A stretch of DNA of 64,000 nucleotides from Pyxicephalus adspersus (GCF_032062135.1 NC_092864.1:20389043-20453042); one strand, 5' to 3'; shown: positions 48,600 to 58,739, numbered from the stretch's first letter. A program made the numbers and translations. Notes: generated by a model not told the origin, from the sequence alone.

Positions 48600-49193
48600 C
48601 CGTCATATTACCTTATGGGCGATAACCCCGAGTGTGACTCAGAGTAGAAAAAAAGATGCTAAAAGTGGTAACCCCGAGTCACACTCGGGGTAGATAAACC
48701 TATTGGAAGTATTAGTAGATCAATACTTAACCTGATCTGCCGGCATCCCACGTCGTCCTTTTCTGTGATGTCTGTCTTTATTCTTCCTCCGGCCGGCTTC
48801 CTCTGCACCCAATAAGTCACCTTGGAAGTTCCTAGTGACGTTGGTACGTGCGTATGTTGCCCGCGTGGCAGGAGATTCAAATCCATTTGTATTGTATTCA
48901 ATACAGAATAACTGTATTGAATGCAATACAGTGGATTTATAGATGTAAAAGCAGTACATTGTCTTTCATGAACATTTATTTTACAGTATACCATAATAGA
49001 ATGAGTATATCATTTATTTTTTTAAAAATTAAAACATTAAAAAAAAAAATGTAATTTATTATTTTGACATGATTTTGTGTTTCAAACTTTTTCATACTCA
49101 TACTATTATGTTATTCTGTAAAATAAATTTTTGTGAAAAAAAGTACCGCTTTTAGACATATAAATGCAGACAGAAATGAACCGCCCAGGAGGT
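48600..49193. mobile_element. Second TTAA/piggyBac-like element with CCCCGAGTNNGACTCGGGG hairpins
   Basis: The right end CCGCCCAGGAGGTTAA resembles the right end at 29475 (AAGGAGGTTAA). The left part has two copies of an AACCCCGAGT...ACTCNGNGT hairpin (around 48624 and 48670). A TTGTATTGTATTCAATACA / TGTATTGAATGCAATACA hairpin (48888-48932) is akin to the array at 28703. The left terminus is worn, so its coordinate is approximate. Confidence 0.6.
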
Positions 49194-49734
49194 TAAGCTA
49201 CTTCATAAAGCAGAATTTGACTAACTCGTAGACGTAGCAGCAGTGATGAGCTTTCTATACATTGTATGTTTAGAGAAGAAATTTTATTTCCGGTCTACAC
49301 AACCGGCTTCCAGAAATCTTCATTGGTCTGTTCAATATACTATGAAATGTATTATGTAATAAATGATTTAGAAGGGCAAGAAAACATTTTCTTATAAACA
49401 GATAAAAGATAAATGCTAGGAAAACAGAATTCCTCCACTCCTTCAGATTTCTTTAAATCTAGAGCAATGCTCAGCTTACCCAACCCAAACTTTTCAGAAA
49501 AAGTAAAGAAAGTAAAGTAAGTAAAGTCAGAAAAAAGTAACAATGACCTACTTGCATGTGATTACCTTAGAAGTTTATCTTTCTCATTAGATATAAAATC
49601 TTTTCATATGGAAAAAAAGAGGTTTTGCTTCACATTCAATCTAGAACAAGCTTTTAGTAGAGAATTGGAGTAGGACCGCTACTACAATTCCCTGCGTCTA
49701 AAAAAATAAAACAATTGTAGTAGCGGCACTATTT

Positions 49735-50581
49735 CAATGCAGCTCATAATCCACGCCTTCTCCATACTTTTTTCTTGCCATCATTCTGGTAAAGGTTGAT
49801 CTTGGTTTCATCTGTCCAAAGAATGTTTTCCCAAAACTGTGTTGGCTTTTTTAGATTTTTGAGCTAGGCCCAATCTAGCCTTTCTATTCTTGACGCTTAT
49901 GAGTGGCTTGCACCTTGCAGTGCATCCTCTGTATTTACTTTCATGCAGTCTTCTCTTTATGGTAGACTTGGAGATCGATACGCTTACTTCCTAGAGAGTG
50001 TTGTTCACTTGGTTGGCTGTTGTGGGTTTCTCTTCACCATGGAAATGATTCTGCGGATCATCCACCACTGTTGTTTTCCCTGGACGTCCAGGTCTTTTGG
50101 CGTTGCTGAGTTCAACAGTGCTTTGTTTCTTTCTCATGATGTACCAAACTGTAGATTTTGCCATTCCTAATATTGTAGAAATTTCTTGGCTTGTTTCACC
50201 TGCATGGAGAGCTCCTTCGAACGCAGGTTATATGTTCACAGCAAAATCTTCCTCATACAAGCACCCCCCCTCAACTCCAGGCCTTTTATCTGCCTAATTG
50301 ATAATGATATAACGAAGGAATCGCCCACACCAGCCCATCAAATAGCCTTTGAGTCAATTGTCCAACTACTTTTGAGCCCCTGAAATGAAGTGTTTGTGTT
50401 AAAAAAAAGGCTTTAGTTGCTCACATTTTTACGCAATCTTTTTGTTCAACCCACTGAATTAAAGCTGAAAGTTTGCAGTTCAACTGCATCTGAGTTGTTT
50501 AATTTAAAATGAATTGTAGTAATAAACAGAACAAAAATTAGAAAAATGTTGTCTCTGTCCAAATATATAAGGACCTAACTG
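49735..50581 (-). mobile_element. Tc1-like element, 3' truncated, transposase pseudogene
   Basis: The terminal repeat CAGTTAGGTCCTTATATATT (minus strand) ends at 50581. The minus strand then encodes ISTILGMAKSTVWYIMRKKQ (helix-turn-helix), RPGRPGKTT (GRPR-like hook), KSTIKRRLHESKYRG, and, after a frameshift, ENILWTDETKINLYQNDGK with the first catalytic Asp, up to VWRRRGL. The rest of the DDE domain and the other terminal repeat are missing. Internal stops show it is dead. Confidence 0.85.
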
Positions 50582-50589
50582 TGGTTGGT

Positions 50590-50698
50590 AAATGTGTCCT
50601 ATCTTACACCAGATTAATTTCAAGTTTTCTGCATTACCCAGTGTTTTCCTATGGTAGTCTATCACCTACAGTCTTGGAGAGTTAATAAATCAGGGCCA
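50590..50698. repeat. Foldback MITE fragment
   Basis: The right half is recognisable from CAGTCTTGGAGAGTTAATAA followed by ATCAGGGCC. It directly follows the Tc1 terminal repeat ending at 50581. Confidence 0.55.
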
Positions 50699-51100
50699 GA
50701 ATTGTCACCCTAGAAAAGGTAGTTTGTTACTGGCAATTCCACCAAAATAAATTTAACATAAAGCAACTAGAACATCTATGAACTTGCAAGCTGTATTATA
50801 TAAAATATCTGTTCTTAGGTTTAGATACACTATAAATGTCCATCTGAAAAACCCTCAGTACCAACCCCCCAGGGTGCAAACCTTATTTAAAGCTACTACA
50901 ATACAATAATTAGGTTAAATTCAGAACAAAGAGTCTGGCACATGCACTACATGATCATGTACAGCTTTAATGAAGTATTGTAATTATTGCCGTCTGTACG
51001 CCAACAGACACTGGCAAGATATACTAAGACAGTTCCCCATCTATACACTATGCTTCCACTTTAACCCCAATGAATTGCTTGTTGGGACAACTCTAGAAAA

Positions 51101-51391
51101 AAGTCTATTTGCTGCTTATATGCAAGTCATGTTACAACAACAGAATAAAAAAAGTGCAGTCAATAATATATAAAAAATATTATTGGAACTTATATAAACC
51201 ACTGCTGCATTTACAGAATGTAGAGAGGCAAGGTTTCTTTAGATTCTAAGGAAACTAGACAGATAGTACTCTCTCATATTACCAGAGTACTATCTTTGTT
51301 TTGTTTGTTTTTTTTTTTTTTTATATTATTGACTGCACATTTTTTGTTCTATTGTTATAACATGATTTGAATAAAAGCAGCAAATAGACTC
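51101..51391. repeat. Foldback repeat with ~70-bp arms
   Basis: AGTCTATTTGCTGCTTATAT ... GTGCAGTCAATAATATA (51101-51172) and TATATTATTGACTGCACATT ... AAAAGCAGCAAATAGACT (51322-51391) are inverted copies at roughly 85-90% by eye. Between them is a smaller inverted repeat AGATAGTACTCT / AGAGTACTATCT. Confidence 0.82.
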
Positions 51392-51945
51392 CTCTTTCTC
51401 AGACTTCTATTATCGTCTACTATGAAAATCTAGGGATTAGTTGCAATCTTATCATAAATATTCATCCATACCATACACCACCTTTCCAATAATAAAGCTC
51501 CAGAAATGCCATCCAAGCCTATGCACCCAACAGGCTATTGGGTGCTATAAAGAGTTTTCTTACTGTGGTCAGAAAGATGGCTGAACTTGTAATTTCTCCC
51601 TAAGCTTCCCCAAAGCCAGCCTATGCATCAGTAACTGCTAATTGTAGAAGTAGCAAAATGCCCAAGAAACAGCAGCTTGTAGGATTCCTTTGCAGTTTTT
51701 ATCCAAAAAAAAAAAAAAACGTTTTTAGATACAACATAGTTGCACTTTAGGAAAAAGAGCAGCTGCTTGAGAGTATTCATTTGCTATTCCAATTTTAATC
51801 AACCCCAATATTTTTTTTTTATTTGGCATTTTCAAAGTGGTGATCTATTCCAATAGGAGTAAAAAAAATCCCTTTTAGAAGATCATTCAACTCGAAAAGT
51901 ACTGAACTAATTATACATAGGCATTAAAATTATAAAGATCCTCAC

Positions 51946-52116
51946 CAAAAATCTCTGATTAAATTGCATCTGTAAGGAAGCTCCGGATGTGTTGGAAGCA
52001 CTTTCACTGGCTGTAGTCCTGTCAAATGGCTGGGAGAGAAATTTATTAAACGATCGCAGAGTGGACAGAACTGTGGTGTTATCCTCAATTTCATCCATCT
52101 TGACTGTTTTTTTGCT
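51946..52116 (-). CDS. MAD1L1: MAD1L1 first coding exon (start codon to residue 51)
   Basis: MAD1 is the coiled-coil spindle-assembly-checkpoint protein that recruits MAD2 to unattached kinetochores and also sits at nuclear pores. The exon begins after a ten-T tract and CCTCACAG acceptor (first base 52116), carries an 18-base 5' UTR, and starts at ATG 52098-52096 in a good context (A at -3, G at +4). It encodes 51 residues, beginning MDEIEDNTTVLSTLRSFNKF and ending SLQMQFNQRFL, before a GTGAGG donor at 51945. Human MAD1L1 begins MEDLGENTMVLSTLRSLNNF and has SLQMQYQQSMQ at the same place, so both the family and the exon end (phase 0, after residue 50-51) agree. The middle of the exon is Ser/Thr-rich and poorly conserved, as in mammals. 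Reading through the donor gives a spurious longer frame. Confidence 0.93.
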
Positions 52117-52214
52117 CTGTGAGGAAAAAAAAAATAATAACTTACTACAAAAGAGATTAAACTAGTACCTGAACATAGAGGGTATGTTTTTCTGATCTTA
52201 AATAATCTTTTGTG

Positions 52215-52430
52215 CATTATTGTTGGCCACCAGTAGATGGTGCTGTGTCTTTAGGTAAAGTGTGTAACAAACTCCAATAATGTCTCGAACAGCAAGTTTA
52301 TGTACATTAGACTTACCCTGACAATACATCGCCATCTAGTGGCTTGGCTCTAAAAGATTCTAAGAGATTTTCAGGTCAAATTAAAATCTTGGTTTATACC
52401 CGAGTATATACAAAATATATTATCATTACA
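52215..52430. repeat. Dispersed repeat carrying CTCF-like motifs
   Basis: GGTAAAGTGTGTAACAAACT, the CCCGAGTATATAC terminus and CATCTAGTGG/CCAGTAGATGG motifs recur at 60470-60705 (AGTTTGTTACACACTTTACA, CTTGAGTATAAATTGAG). A related terminus is at 62835 (TATACTCGAGTATATGC). Motif CCASYAGRKGGCR is matched exactly on the minus strand at 52330-52342 and with one mismatch at 52230-52242. Confidence 0.55.
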
Positions 52431-53604
52431 ACTATAGTTCACACTGCATAGGCATGGTGGTCTTTGAAAATAAGATCTCTTACATTTACAGTCAGTTGGG
52501 GTAATGTCCACTTAACTGGAAAGATCACTAATCTCAATGGTTACATATCTGAGAAACAGATATTGGTCATGGCTCAAGGTACTCCTAAAATCCTCTGGAG
52601 GAGTGTTAGGGACCAATGTAACCCTGATTCAGAAAGGCTGATGAAGATATATCATTTCATGTCATATCAGGCAAAGCGAACTAAAAACAAGCAACAGGAG
52701 ATGCAATGCAAATGTCAAAGAACATTTTTTAGATTTAAAAAGCTTATGGAACTTGTTGCTGGCTTTTTAGGATAATTCTTTGTTATCCCAGCACTCCCTA
52801 AAGGACGGTGACCCTACAAGAATGTGGTTGTTGGAATGCACCACCTACAATGAGAAGGGCCTATATCGCAGGCTGGGGAGCTGCTGTGCAGGGTGACACC
52901 CCTCGAATTACATCCACTGATGGGTAACATGGTCACCAGCCCAGGGGTGCCTGTATAGTCCTAAATGAGGCATCATAAAGTGCGATGTGGGACAAGGATC
53001 CTGCAAGAAATAGGTTACCACTGATAGAGATTATGATTCCGGAACCACCAGTACCTGAGATCCCGGGGGGATTGGTTGTTTTATTCCAGACACCAATGCC
53101 AAGGTAAAAAAACAAAACAAAAAAAAAAAAACAAAAGGTAATTTTTTTTTTCTTTTTTGAATTCTTACTGACATGGGGACATTTTTTGCTTCAAAAGACC
53201 CAACAACACAGGGCCAGTCTTAATGGCCCCGGGCATCAATTTATTACCAGTGACCACAGACTATTCTAGGCAAAGCCAGAGATCCTCCAGAGGATTCTAG
53301 GGGTTCCCTGAGCTTTTTAGACTTCTCAGATCAGTTACTAATAACACCAATGATCCTGTAGAGGTGACATTCTTCCCACACTAATGTAATGTGATCTGTG
53401 GATATATTATTTATAGGAGGGGGTTCGCTGAAGAGCTGAAAGTTACTTTAAGACTATCATGTGAAAAGGGTCAGGAAATGCTGATAGAGTCCCTAAACAG
53501 TGTTATGGTCATTACATTGACCCGGGGTTCAAAGAGATATAATGTTCTGCACTTATGTGGACTCTACATGAAGAACGTGAGAGGGGTGACAGACAAGGGT
53601 AAGG

Positions 53605-53905
53605 CAGTGTTTTTCAACCTTTTTTGAGCCACGGCACATTTTTTTACATTGAAAAAATCCTGCAGCACAACACAAATAAAAAATGTTACAAAATGACACT
53701 CTGTTGCTAATTTTCTTGTCTCTAAAAATAAACAAGGCAATTCTGCTACCTACTGCCACCCACTGACATTGATGAGAATTGCATTACTCTGCCAGTCACT
53801 ACAGCACACACACTCGACAATGGTAATTGGATAATTTCCCATGATACACCTGAAGATCTCTCACAGCTCACTAGTGTGCCACGGCACCGTGGCTGAAAAT
53901 CACTA
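53605..53905. mobile_element. Non-autonomous hAT-type element with 8-bp target duplication
   Basis: Left end CAGTGTTTTTCAACC and right end (reverse complement) TAGTGATTTTCAGCC are imperfect terminal inverted repeats. The 301-bp element is flanked by perfect 8-bp direct repeats GGGTAAGG (53597-53604 and 53906-53913), the hallmark of hAT transposition. It has no coding capacity. Confidence 0.88.
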
Positions 53906-53925
53906 GGGTAAGGTATAGAGCAGCA

Positions 53926-53990
53926 GTCACCAACCGGTGGTCCGCGGCTCTGGTTGGTGCATTCCCCACAGCGCGGCAATGAGAAAGTTA
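53926..53990. mobile_element. Truncated hAT-type fragment
   Basis: CAGCAGTCACCAACCGGTGG is the same terminal sequence as the element at 42153. Here only the left end remains before minisatellite sequence resumes. Confidence 0.6.
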
Positions 53991-54649
53991 TAAAAGTTGT
54001 GAGGGGGGGCAGACATTGGGGGGGTGCAAAGTTTGCCACTGCCCACGGGCCCTCTGCAGCCAAATGCCCCAATTCAGTTTAGTGGGGGGGCGGGGGGGGG
54101 CAAGTTGGGGCCATTGTTGGCTTTGTCCACTACTAGTTGAGGGTATAAAGATTGAGAGAGGGGTGACAGGGGCAGACACAGGGGGTGTAGAGTGGGCTCA
54201 GGACCCTCCACAGCCGGTCAGTTTGGATTGGAGTGCAAGTACATTCTGCAGAGGCTATGTCTGCCACTGGGGGCAGTATAGGCAATGTGAGGGGGGTAAC
54301 AGACATAAGTAGGTGCATAGGGGGCTGCAGCATGAGGGCCCCAAACCCCACTCAGCTAACAGGGTCCAAAGTCTATTCAGCACAGGTGCCACTGTTTGCT
54401 TTGTCTACCACTCAGTGGGGGAATAAAGTATGAGAGAGGGGGGACAGACAGGGGACAGCCAATGGGAAGTGCAAAGTGTGCAGCAGCACAGGGGCCCCCG
54501 GTCCTCCCCCAGCCACCAGGGGGGCACTGCAGAGACCCCAGGACTCAGGGGCCACAGCTGGCTGTATGGCATAGGGAATGTGAGGGGGGAACACAAAGCT
54601 GGCGGGAGAATAAATGGGGGTGCACAGCACACACCGGGGCTATACCAGG

Positions 54650-54990
54650 GGTCAGGCCGGCATGTGAGGCTGCGGAGAGGGATGCTGGGGGTTGTGGGGA
54701 GAAATGCTGGGGGTTGTAGTTCTCGAAGTACAGGAGACCCGGCTCCTGACCACAGCCTTACATCCCCGGCTATCACACACAGGAGTACCCCTCCTGTCAC
54801 ACTGCGCAATGGCGGCCTCCCAGGCTGTAGCCCGGGGTGACACACAGAACTCATTATACCTCACACCGATACCGCCGCTCCGAGCTTATAAACTGAAGGG
54901 TCCCGCGTACTGCGCGTCACCGCAAGTCTCGCGATACTAGCCCGTACCGTAATCTCCCTACTACAGCCGCGATGTACGTAATTACTGTGA
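54650..54990 (-). promoter_or_regulatory. MAD1L1 promoter / CpG-rich region
   Basis: This is the only CpG-rich, non-repeat stretch upstream of the MAD1L1 start codon. It holds a TCTCGCGA element (54927-54934) and a GCCGCCATT YY1-type site on the minus strand (54808-54816). It also holds two copies of an ATGCTGGGGGTTGTRG block (54682-54697 and 54704-54720); read on the minus strand the second is ACTACAACCCCCAGCAT, which resembles the ZNF143/THAP11 element of housekeeping promoters. These motifs and the position 2.5 kb upstream of the first coding exon fit a TATA-less MAD1L1 promoter with a non-coding exon 1. I cannot fix the start site. Possible exon 1 donors on the minus strand are GGGAT|GTAAGG and GTGAG|GTATAA. 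Bidirectional activity is possible. Confidence 0.7.
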
Positions 54991-55245
54991 GTGCAGCGCA
55001 CGGCATACAGACACATGTGTAGTGTGCTCAATAATAACGGGGGGGGGATCATCATGTATTAATAATATGGAAAATGACCAGCACTTCCACAACACAATAT
55101 ATCTGTATGTGAAAACTAGGAAGGGTGAAATTGCCCAACTCCTTTCCCACCTTCATGTTATAGGATAGGGAGTGATGGAAATTTATAGGATGGTACCCAG
55201 CAGAAGGGTTTAATTCCAAACTAATAGAATCATCAGAACTGTAAT

Positions 55246-55380
55246 TATAATTATTTATTATTATTAAACAGGATTTATATAGCGCCAACATATTACACAG
55301 CCTTGTACATTAAATAGGGATTGCGGAGGAGGTGAGGAGAGGACCCTGCCCCAAAGAGCTTACAATCTAGGAGGTGGGAG
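55246..55380 (-). repeat. LINE 3' tail, minus orientation
   Basis: TTATTATTAAACAGGATTTA, TATAGCGCCAACATATTACA and TGCCCCAAAGAGCTTACAAT are the reverse complement of the 32600-32697 tail. Confidence 0.75.
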
Positions 55381-55393
55381 GAGTAACACACAT

Positions 55394-55512
55394 TGGGCCT
55401 GATTTATTAAAGCTCTCCAAGGATGGAGAAGATACACTTTCATCAGTGAAACTGGATGATCCAACAAACCTGGAATGTATCTGGTCCATTATTGAAAATA
55501 TTTGCTGACACT
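55394..55512. repeat. Foldback MITE half, cut by the Tc1 fragment
   Basis: GGGCCTGATTTATTAAAGCT ... AACCTGGAATGTATCTGGTC ... TTGAAAATATTTGCTGAC is the left half of the 34902 family. It stops where Tc1 coding sequence begins. Confidence 0.8.
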
Positions 55513-56215
55513 GATTTACCTTTATGGTCACAATTCCAAAAGGAACGTTTGGTGCAAAAACAACATTCAGCATCACCAAAAGAACACCATCCCCATAGTG
55601 AAGCATGGCAGTGGCCGTATCATGCTTTGGGGTTGCCTTCCTCAGCTGGAACTGGGGCATTGGTCAAGATGGAGTCACTTTTAGCCCAAAAAGTTCAAGT
55701 GTCTGCTGGTAGGCTGAAGATGAAGAGGAATTTCACGTTTCAACAAGACAATGACCCTAAGGATACATCCAAATCAACAAAACAATGACTTCACCAGAAA
55801 CAAATCTGTGGGGTGACCTTTAAATGGACAGATCTGGAGCGCTTTTGTAAGAAAGAGTAGGCAAATATTGCCAAGGCAAGATGTGTCACGCTGATAGACT
55901 CCAACCCAAGACGACCGAATCTTATAATTAAATCAAAAATCTTCAACAAAGTTTAAGGGTGTGCACCCGTACCCAACCAGCCTATCGTATATTTATATAT
56001 ATATTTATATATATATATATATATATATTTATTATTTTTATTAATAATATTATTTTTTTTCCTCCGAATCAGATTGGTTTGTTTGTCAATTTAATTGTAG
56101 AAGTTATAGGTCAAATTAAAGGTTGGAACCATTTTGAAATGATTAAATGTGGTCTCATTTTTACATCACAAGATCCTGCATTTAATAGTTGTACACACTT
56201 TTTTTATCTACTGTA
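55513..56215 (+). mobile_element. Tc1-like element, 5' truncated, transposase pseudogene
   Basis: The plus strand encodes NIQHHQKNTIPIVKHGSGRI then MLWGCLP, and after a frameshift FQQDNDPKDTSKSTKQ, the second DDE segment (NDPKHTSKST in intact copies). A 3' tail follows, with GTTTAAGGGTGTGCACCCGT, an AT microsatellite (55985-56035), GGTCAAATTAAAGGTTGGAA and an end near TATCTACTGTA at 56215. It abuts a foldback MITE fragment (55394-55512). Confidence 0.82.
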
Positions 56216-57417
56216 TGCATTAATGTACTTGTGTGTATTACAGCCCCTGAATGAGAGAGGGGAGAGAGAAGAACAAAACCAGACCAGAATTCTGATCAGT
56301 TTCCATCTGAAAAAAAAAACAATTTGGAAGGCAGAATCTCATACATGTGTGTATTATACTTGTAATTCTAACCGATCGCAGTACAATTTCTAAGTAAGTA
56401 ACAAATGCTTTCTAGCCAACTATTTGGAAATCACAATGCAACAGAGTAACAGTGAAAAAAATGGCAAATATATAGAAAAAATGTATAATACAATATATAA
56501 ACATATAAATACAATAAATGTTCTGCATAACAGTCTTTTCACCCCTTTACAAATACTTATGAAATATTGACAAATGACGATGATGATTCTGACCAAAGAA
56601 GTATGGGGACACATCCTTTTTCAACTATGTATTACAAGATGGACATAATAAAGGAAACACAAGAATACATAAGTTTCATATGGCAGGGACAGAGACACCA
56701 TTAATTACTAAACACCGACACAAGTGAAAGTCCACCCCTCACATTACGGACCTGAGGATATTTCCTTTATCTGAATACATTGGAAGGGAATAATCTCTGT
56801 CAGGTTATCATTATTGTGTGTAGCCCCACTACTAACTTTTCATCTCAAAGAGAAAGTCAGTGGGAATCTTACCTAAAATTAGAGGAAGTTGCACCATGGT
56901 CTGGTTTCTCATTGGAAGATTTCCTTGTATCTCCTATTCTAATGACACCTGTAACATTTTGAGTTTTCCACCTTTCTCTCTTAATGAGAGTGGTCCCCAG
57001 AGGATTTTAGGTATATATCCACAGAAAGGGGCACTAATAACAACAAAAATGTTGCAATATCCATTTTGTTGCAAAAACAATTTCTCTGGAGTTTTTTGAG
57101 TGTCAGTCTATCCAAATAGGAGATCTTCATTATAGATAGAGTCTGATGATCTGAGAGTCCCACTGGCTTCTTGGAGGTATTATGGAGGATTCCAACATTG
57201 ACTTTTATATTTGTGATAAGCAAATCATTTCAGAATCATTGCAATAAATATCATCTATTCAATAACATATTGGTCTTGTACAGTGTAATGTTCAGTGATG
57301 AAAGAAAACAAACAGATCACCCTGTGCCAGATTCCCCACCAACCTCGGTAAAAGTCCAAAATCCTAATTATTTTACCCCCAAATGTTTTCCATTCTATAT
57401 TTCTGGAGCTTCTAGAT
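56216..57417. other. Intergenic sequence upstream of the MAD1L1 promoter
   Basis: AT-rich. A TCATTGGAAGATTTCC repeat fragment lies near 56910. No genes. Confidence 0.5.
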
Positions 57418-57643
57418 CGGTGTTTCTCAACCTTTCAAACAGGGGGAACCCTTGAAAGAACTTTCAGGATCTCAGGGAAATCCTGCTATAATTACTAAAT
57501 CCATAGCTTACAGTACATTCGTGTGATGATCAGTAGGAAGAATGCCTCTTACATTGCTGGCCATTGGGAAGAATGTCACCTGTGCTGTGAGCCGTGGATA
57601 AAGTAATTAAGGGTTCACTAATGTTAAAAAGGTTGAGACTCTG
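57418..57643. mobile_element. hAT-like short element
   Basis: The left end CGGTGTTTCTCAACCTTT and the right end AAAAAGGTTGAGACTCTG are inverted copies. The interior has the AGGGGGAACCC / GGGTTCACT text common in this kind of MITE. Exact ends and the target duplication could not be fixed. Confidence 0.6.
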
Positions 57644-57660
57644 AACAGGACAAACAGTGA

Positions 57661-58015
57661 AGTTGAGGACACCAGTGAAGGATGGTCCTATGGGGGGAAA
57701 GCATGAAGCGGTGAAAAGAACCCCAAAAGAGTAACATTAAACTTAAAAGGAGCAAGATAAGTAAATAGAGGAACATGTTATACCAAAGTGAGCAGGTGTA
57801 TTATTCCATTTCTCCCTACCCCCTTTTATCCTCTTGCTGTTCCCCCATTTTTCTTTTTATAAATTTTTTATGTTATCTGTGGTCATTCCCACTTTGTTAT
57901 ACCTTACTGCCTCCTATTTACTTGTCCTGATCTTCTAAATTTGGGTTCTTTTCACCGCTGCATGCTTTCCCCATAGGGCCATCCTTGACTGATGTCTTCA
58001 ACCTCACTATATTTG
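57661..58015. repeat. Long foldback repeat with ~130-bp arms
   Basis: The left arm GTGAAGGATGGTCCTATGGGG ... AAAGCATGAAGCGGTGAAAA (57661-57795) and the right arm TTTTCACCGCTGCATGCTTT ... CCATAGGGCCATCCTTGAC (57889-58015) are inverted copies with scattered changes. The spacer is a pyrimidine-rich stretch. Confidence 0.83.
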
Positions 58016-58624
58016 CCCCGTTCAGTCCCATCACTTAGGAACTGTGATCTCCTTCCCCAGTTACCTAATAAATCTATTTCTCAAGTTGCCTTAATATGCA
58101 ATTTATAGGTATGGGCCACCTGTTCATCACACAGGCACAGATTTCCAAACGGAAATACTGCAGCATCTGTTGCCATCTTCCTAAAGATGTGGGCTCCTGG
58201 TCTGTTACCCTGATCCCAGCTACAGCATCTAGTGATTTACTGGCAAGTATGCAAATTGGTAGGTAAGAATTTCAGGCTGAACTGGATGCATGTTCTTTCC
58301 TACACTTATTAGCTGAGCCTTTCCCAACTTTTTCATCACCTTTTAAAAATGCAATCATTTTAGAGATCTTTAAGAACACCTGTTAAAAAAGGCCTTTACC
58401 TGCAGCCTATGCTACATTAGCTTGTTCAATATCATGAAAAAAGTTTTCAATAAAAGAAATAATAATGTGGCACTAAACTCTATCAGATTTTTTTCCAGGT
58501 TAAATCTTCTGAAATTTGCTGACAGATGGCCAAACCTCTGATTTCAGTTTCCATTAAAACAATAACTGGTTCTGCCACCTAGTGGCCAATCTCAAAAGTG
58601 TACAGCCATCGCAATAGGAAATTA

Positions 58625-58735
58625 TAACTGCGTAATATGTTGGCACTACAATAATCCTGTTTAATAATAATAATTATTATTATTATTATTATTATTTAAC
58701 AGGATTATTGTAGCACCAACATATTATGTTAAAAT
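58625..58735. repeat. Head-to-head LINE tails forming a palindrome with an AAT/ATT loop
   Basis: TAATATGTTGGCACTACAAT and AATCCTGTTTAATAAT are followed by an (AAT)n-(ATT)n core and then AACAGGATTATTGTAGCACC / AACATATTA. The two halves are inverted copies of the same tail terminus. Confidence 0.8.
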
Positions 58736-58739
58736 GTGA

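Larger units (their letters stand above)
53570..54600. repeat. Degenerate ~145-bp minisatellite next to the MAD1L1 promoter
   Basis: A recurring block of the form TGTGAGRGGGGnnACAGACA followed by GGGGTGCAAAG-like text begins near 53574, 53995, 54150, 54281, 54426 and 54574. The last five starts are spaced 155, 131, 145 and 148 bases. Between the first two units lie a hAT element (53605-53905) and a second hAT fragment (53926-53990), so the array predates those insertions. Units are G-rich on the plus strand and end close to the CpG-rich promoter. The overlapping open frames here are by-products of the GC-rich repeat. Confidence 0.7.
52117..54649 (-). other. MAD1L1 intron 1 (approximate)
   Basis: The stretch between the first coding exon and the promoter contains a dispersed repeat with CTCF-like motifs (52215-52430), unrecognised sequence from 52431 to about 53570, a degenerate minisatellite (53570-54600) and two hAT insertions. 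The 52540-53350 part is relatively GC-balanced and complex, but no coding exon with good splice sites was seen. The promoter-side boundary is uncertain. Confidence 0.6.

Noticed and set aside
50970..51173. 67-codon plus-strand frame as a small gene
   Set aside because: Its C-terminal half lies in the left arm of the 51101-51391 foldback repeat, and nothing similar is recognised.
54016..54864. Overlapping open frames of 70-149 codons on both strands
   Set aside because: All lie in the GC-rich minisatellite and CpG-rich promoter, where stop codons are scarce. They are Pro/Gly/Ser-rich on both strands at once and match nothing.
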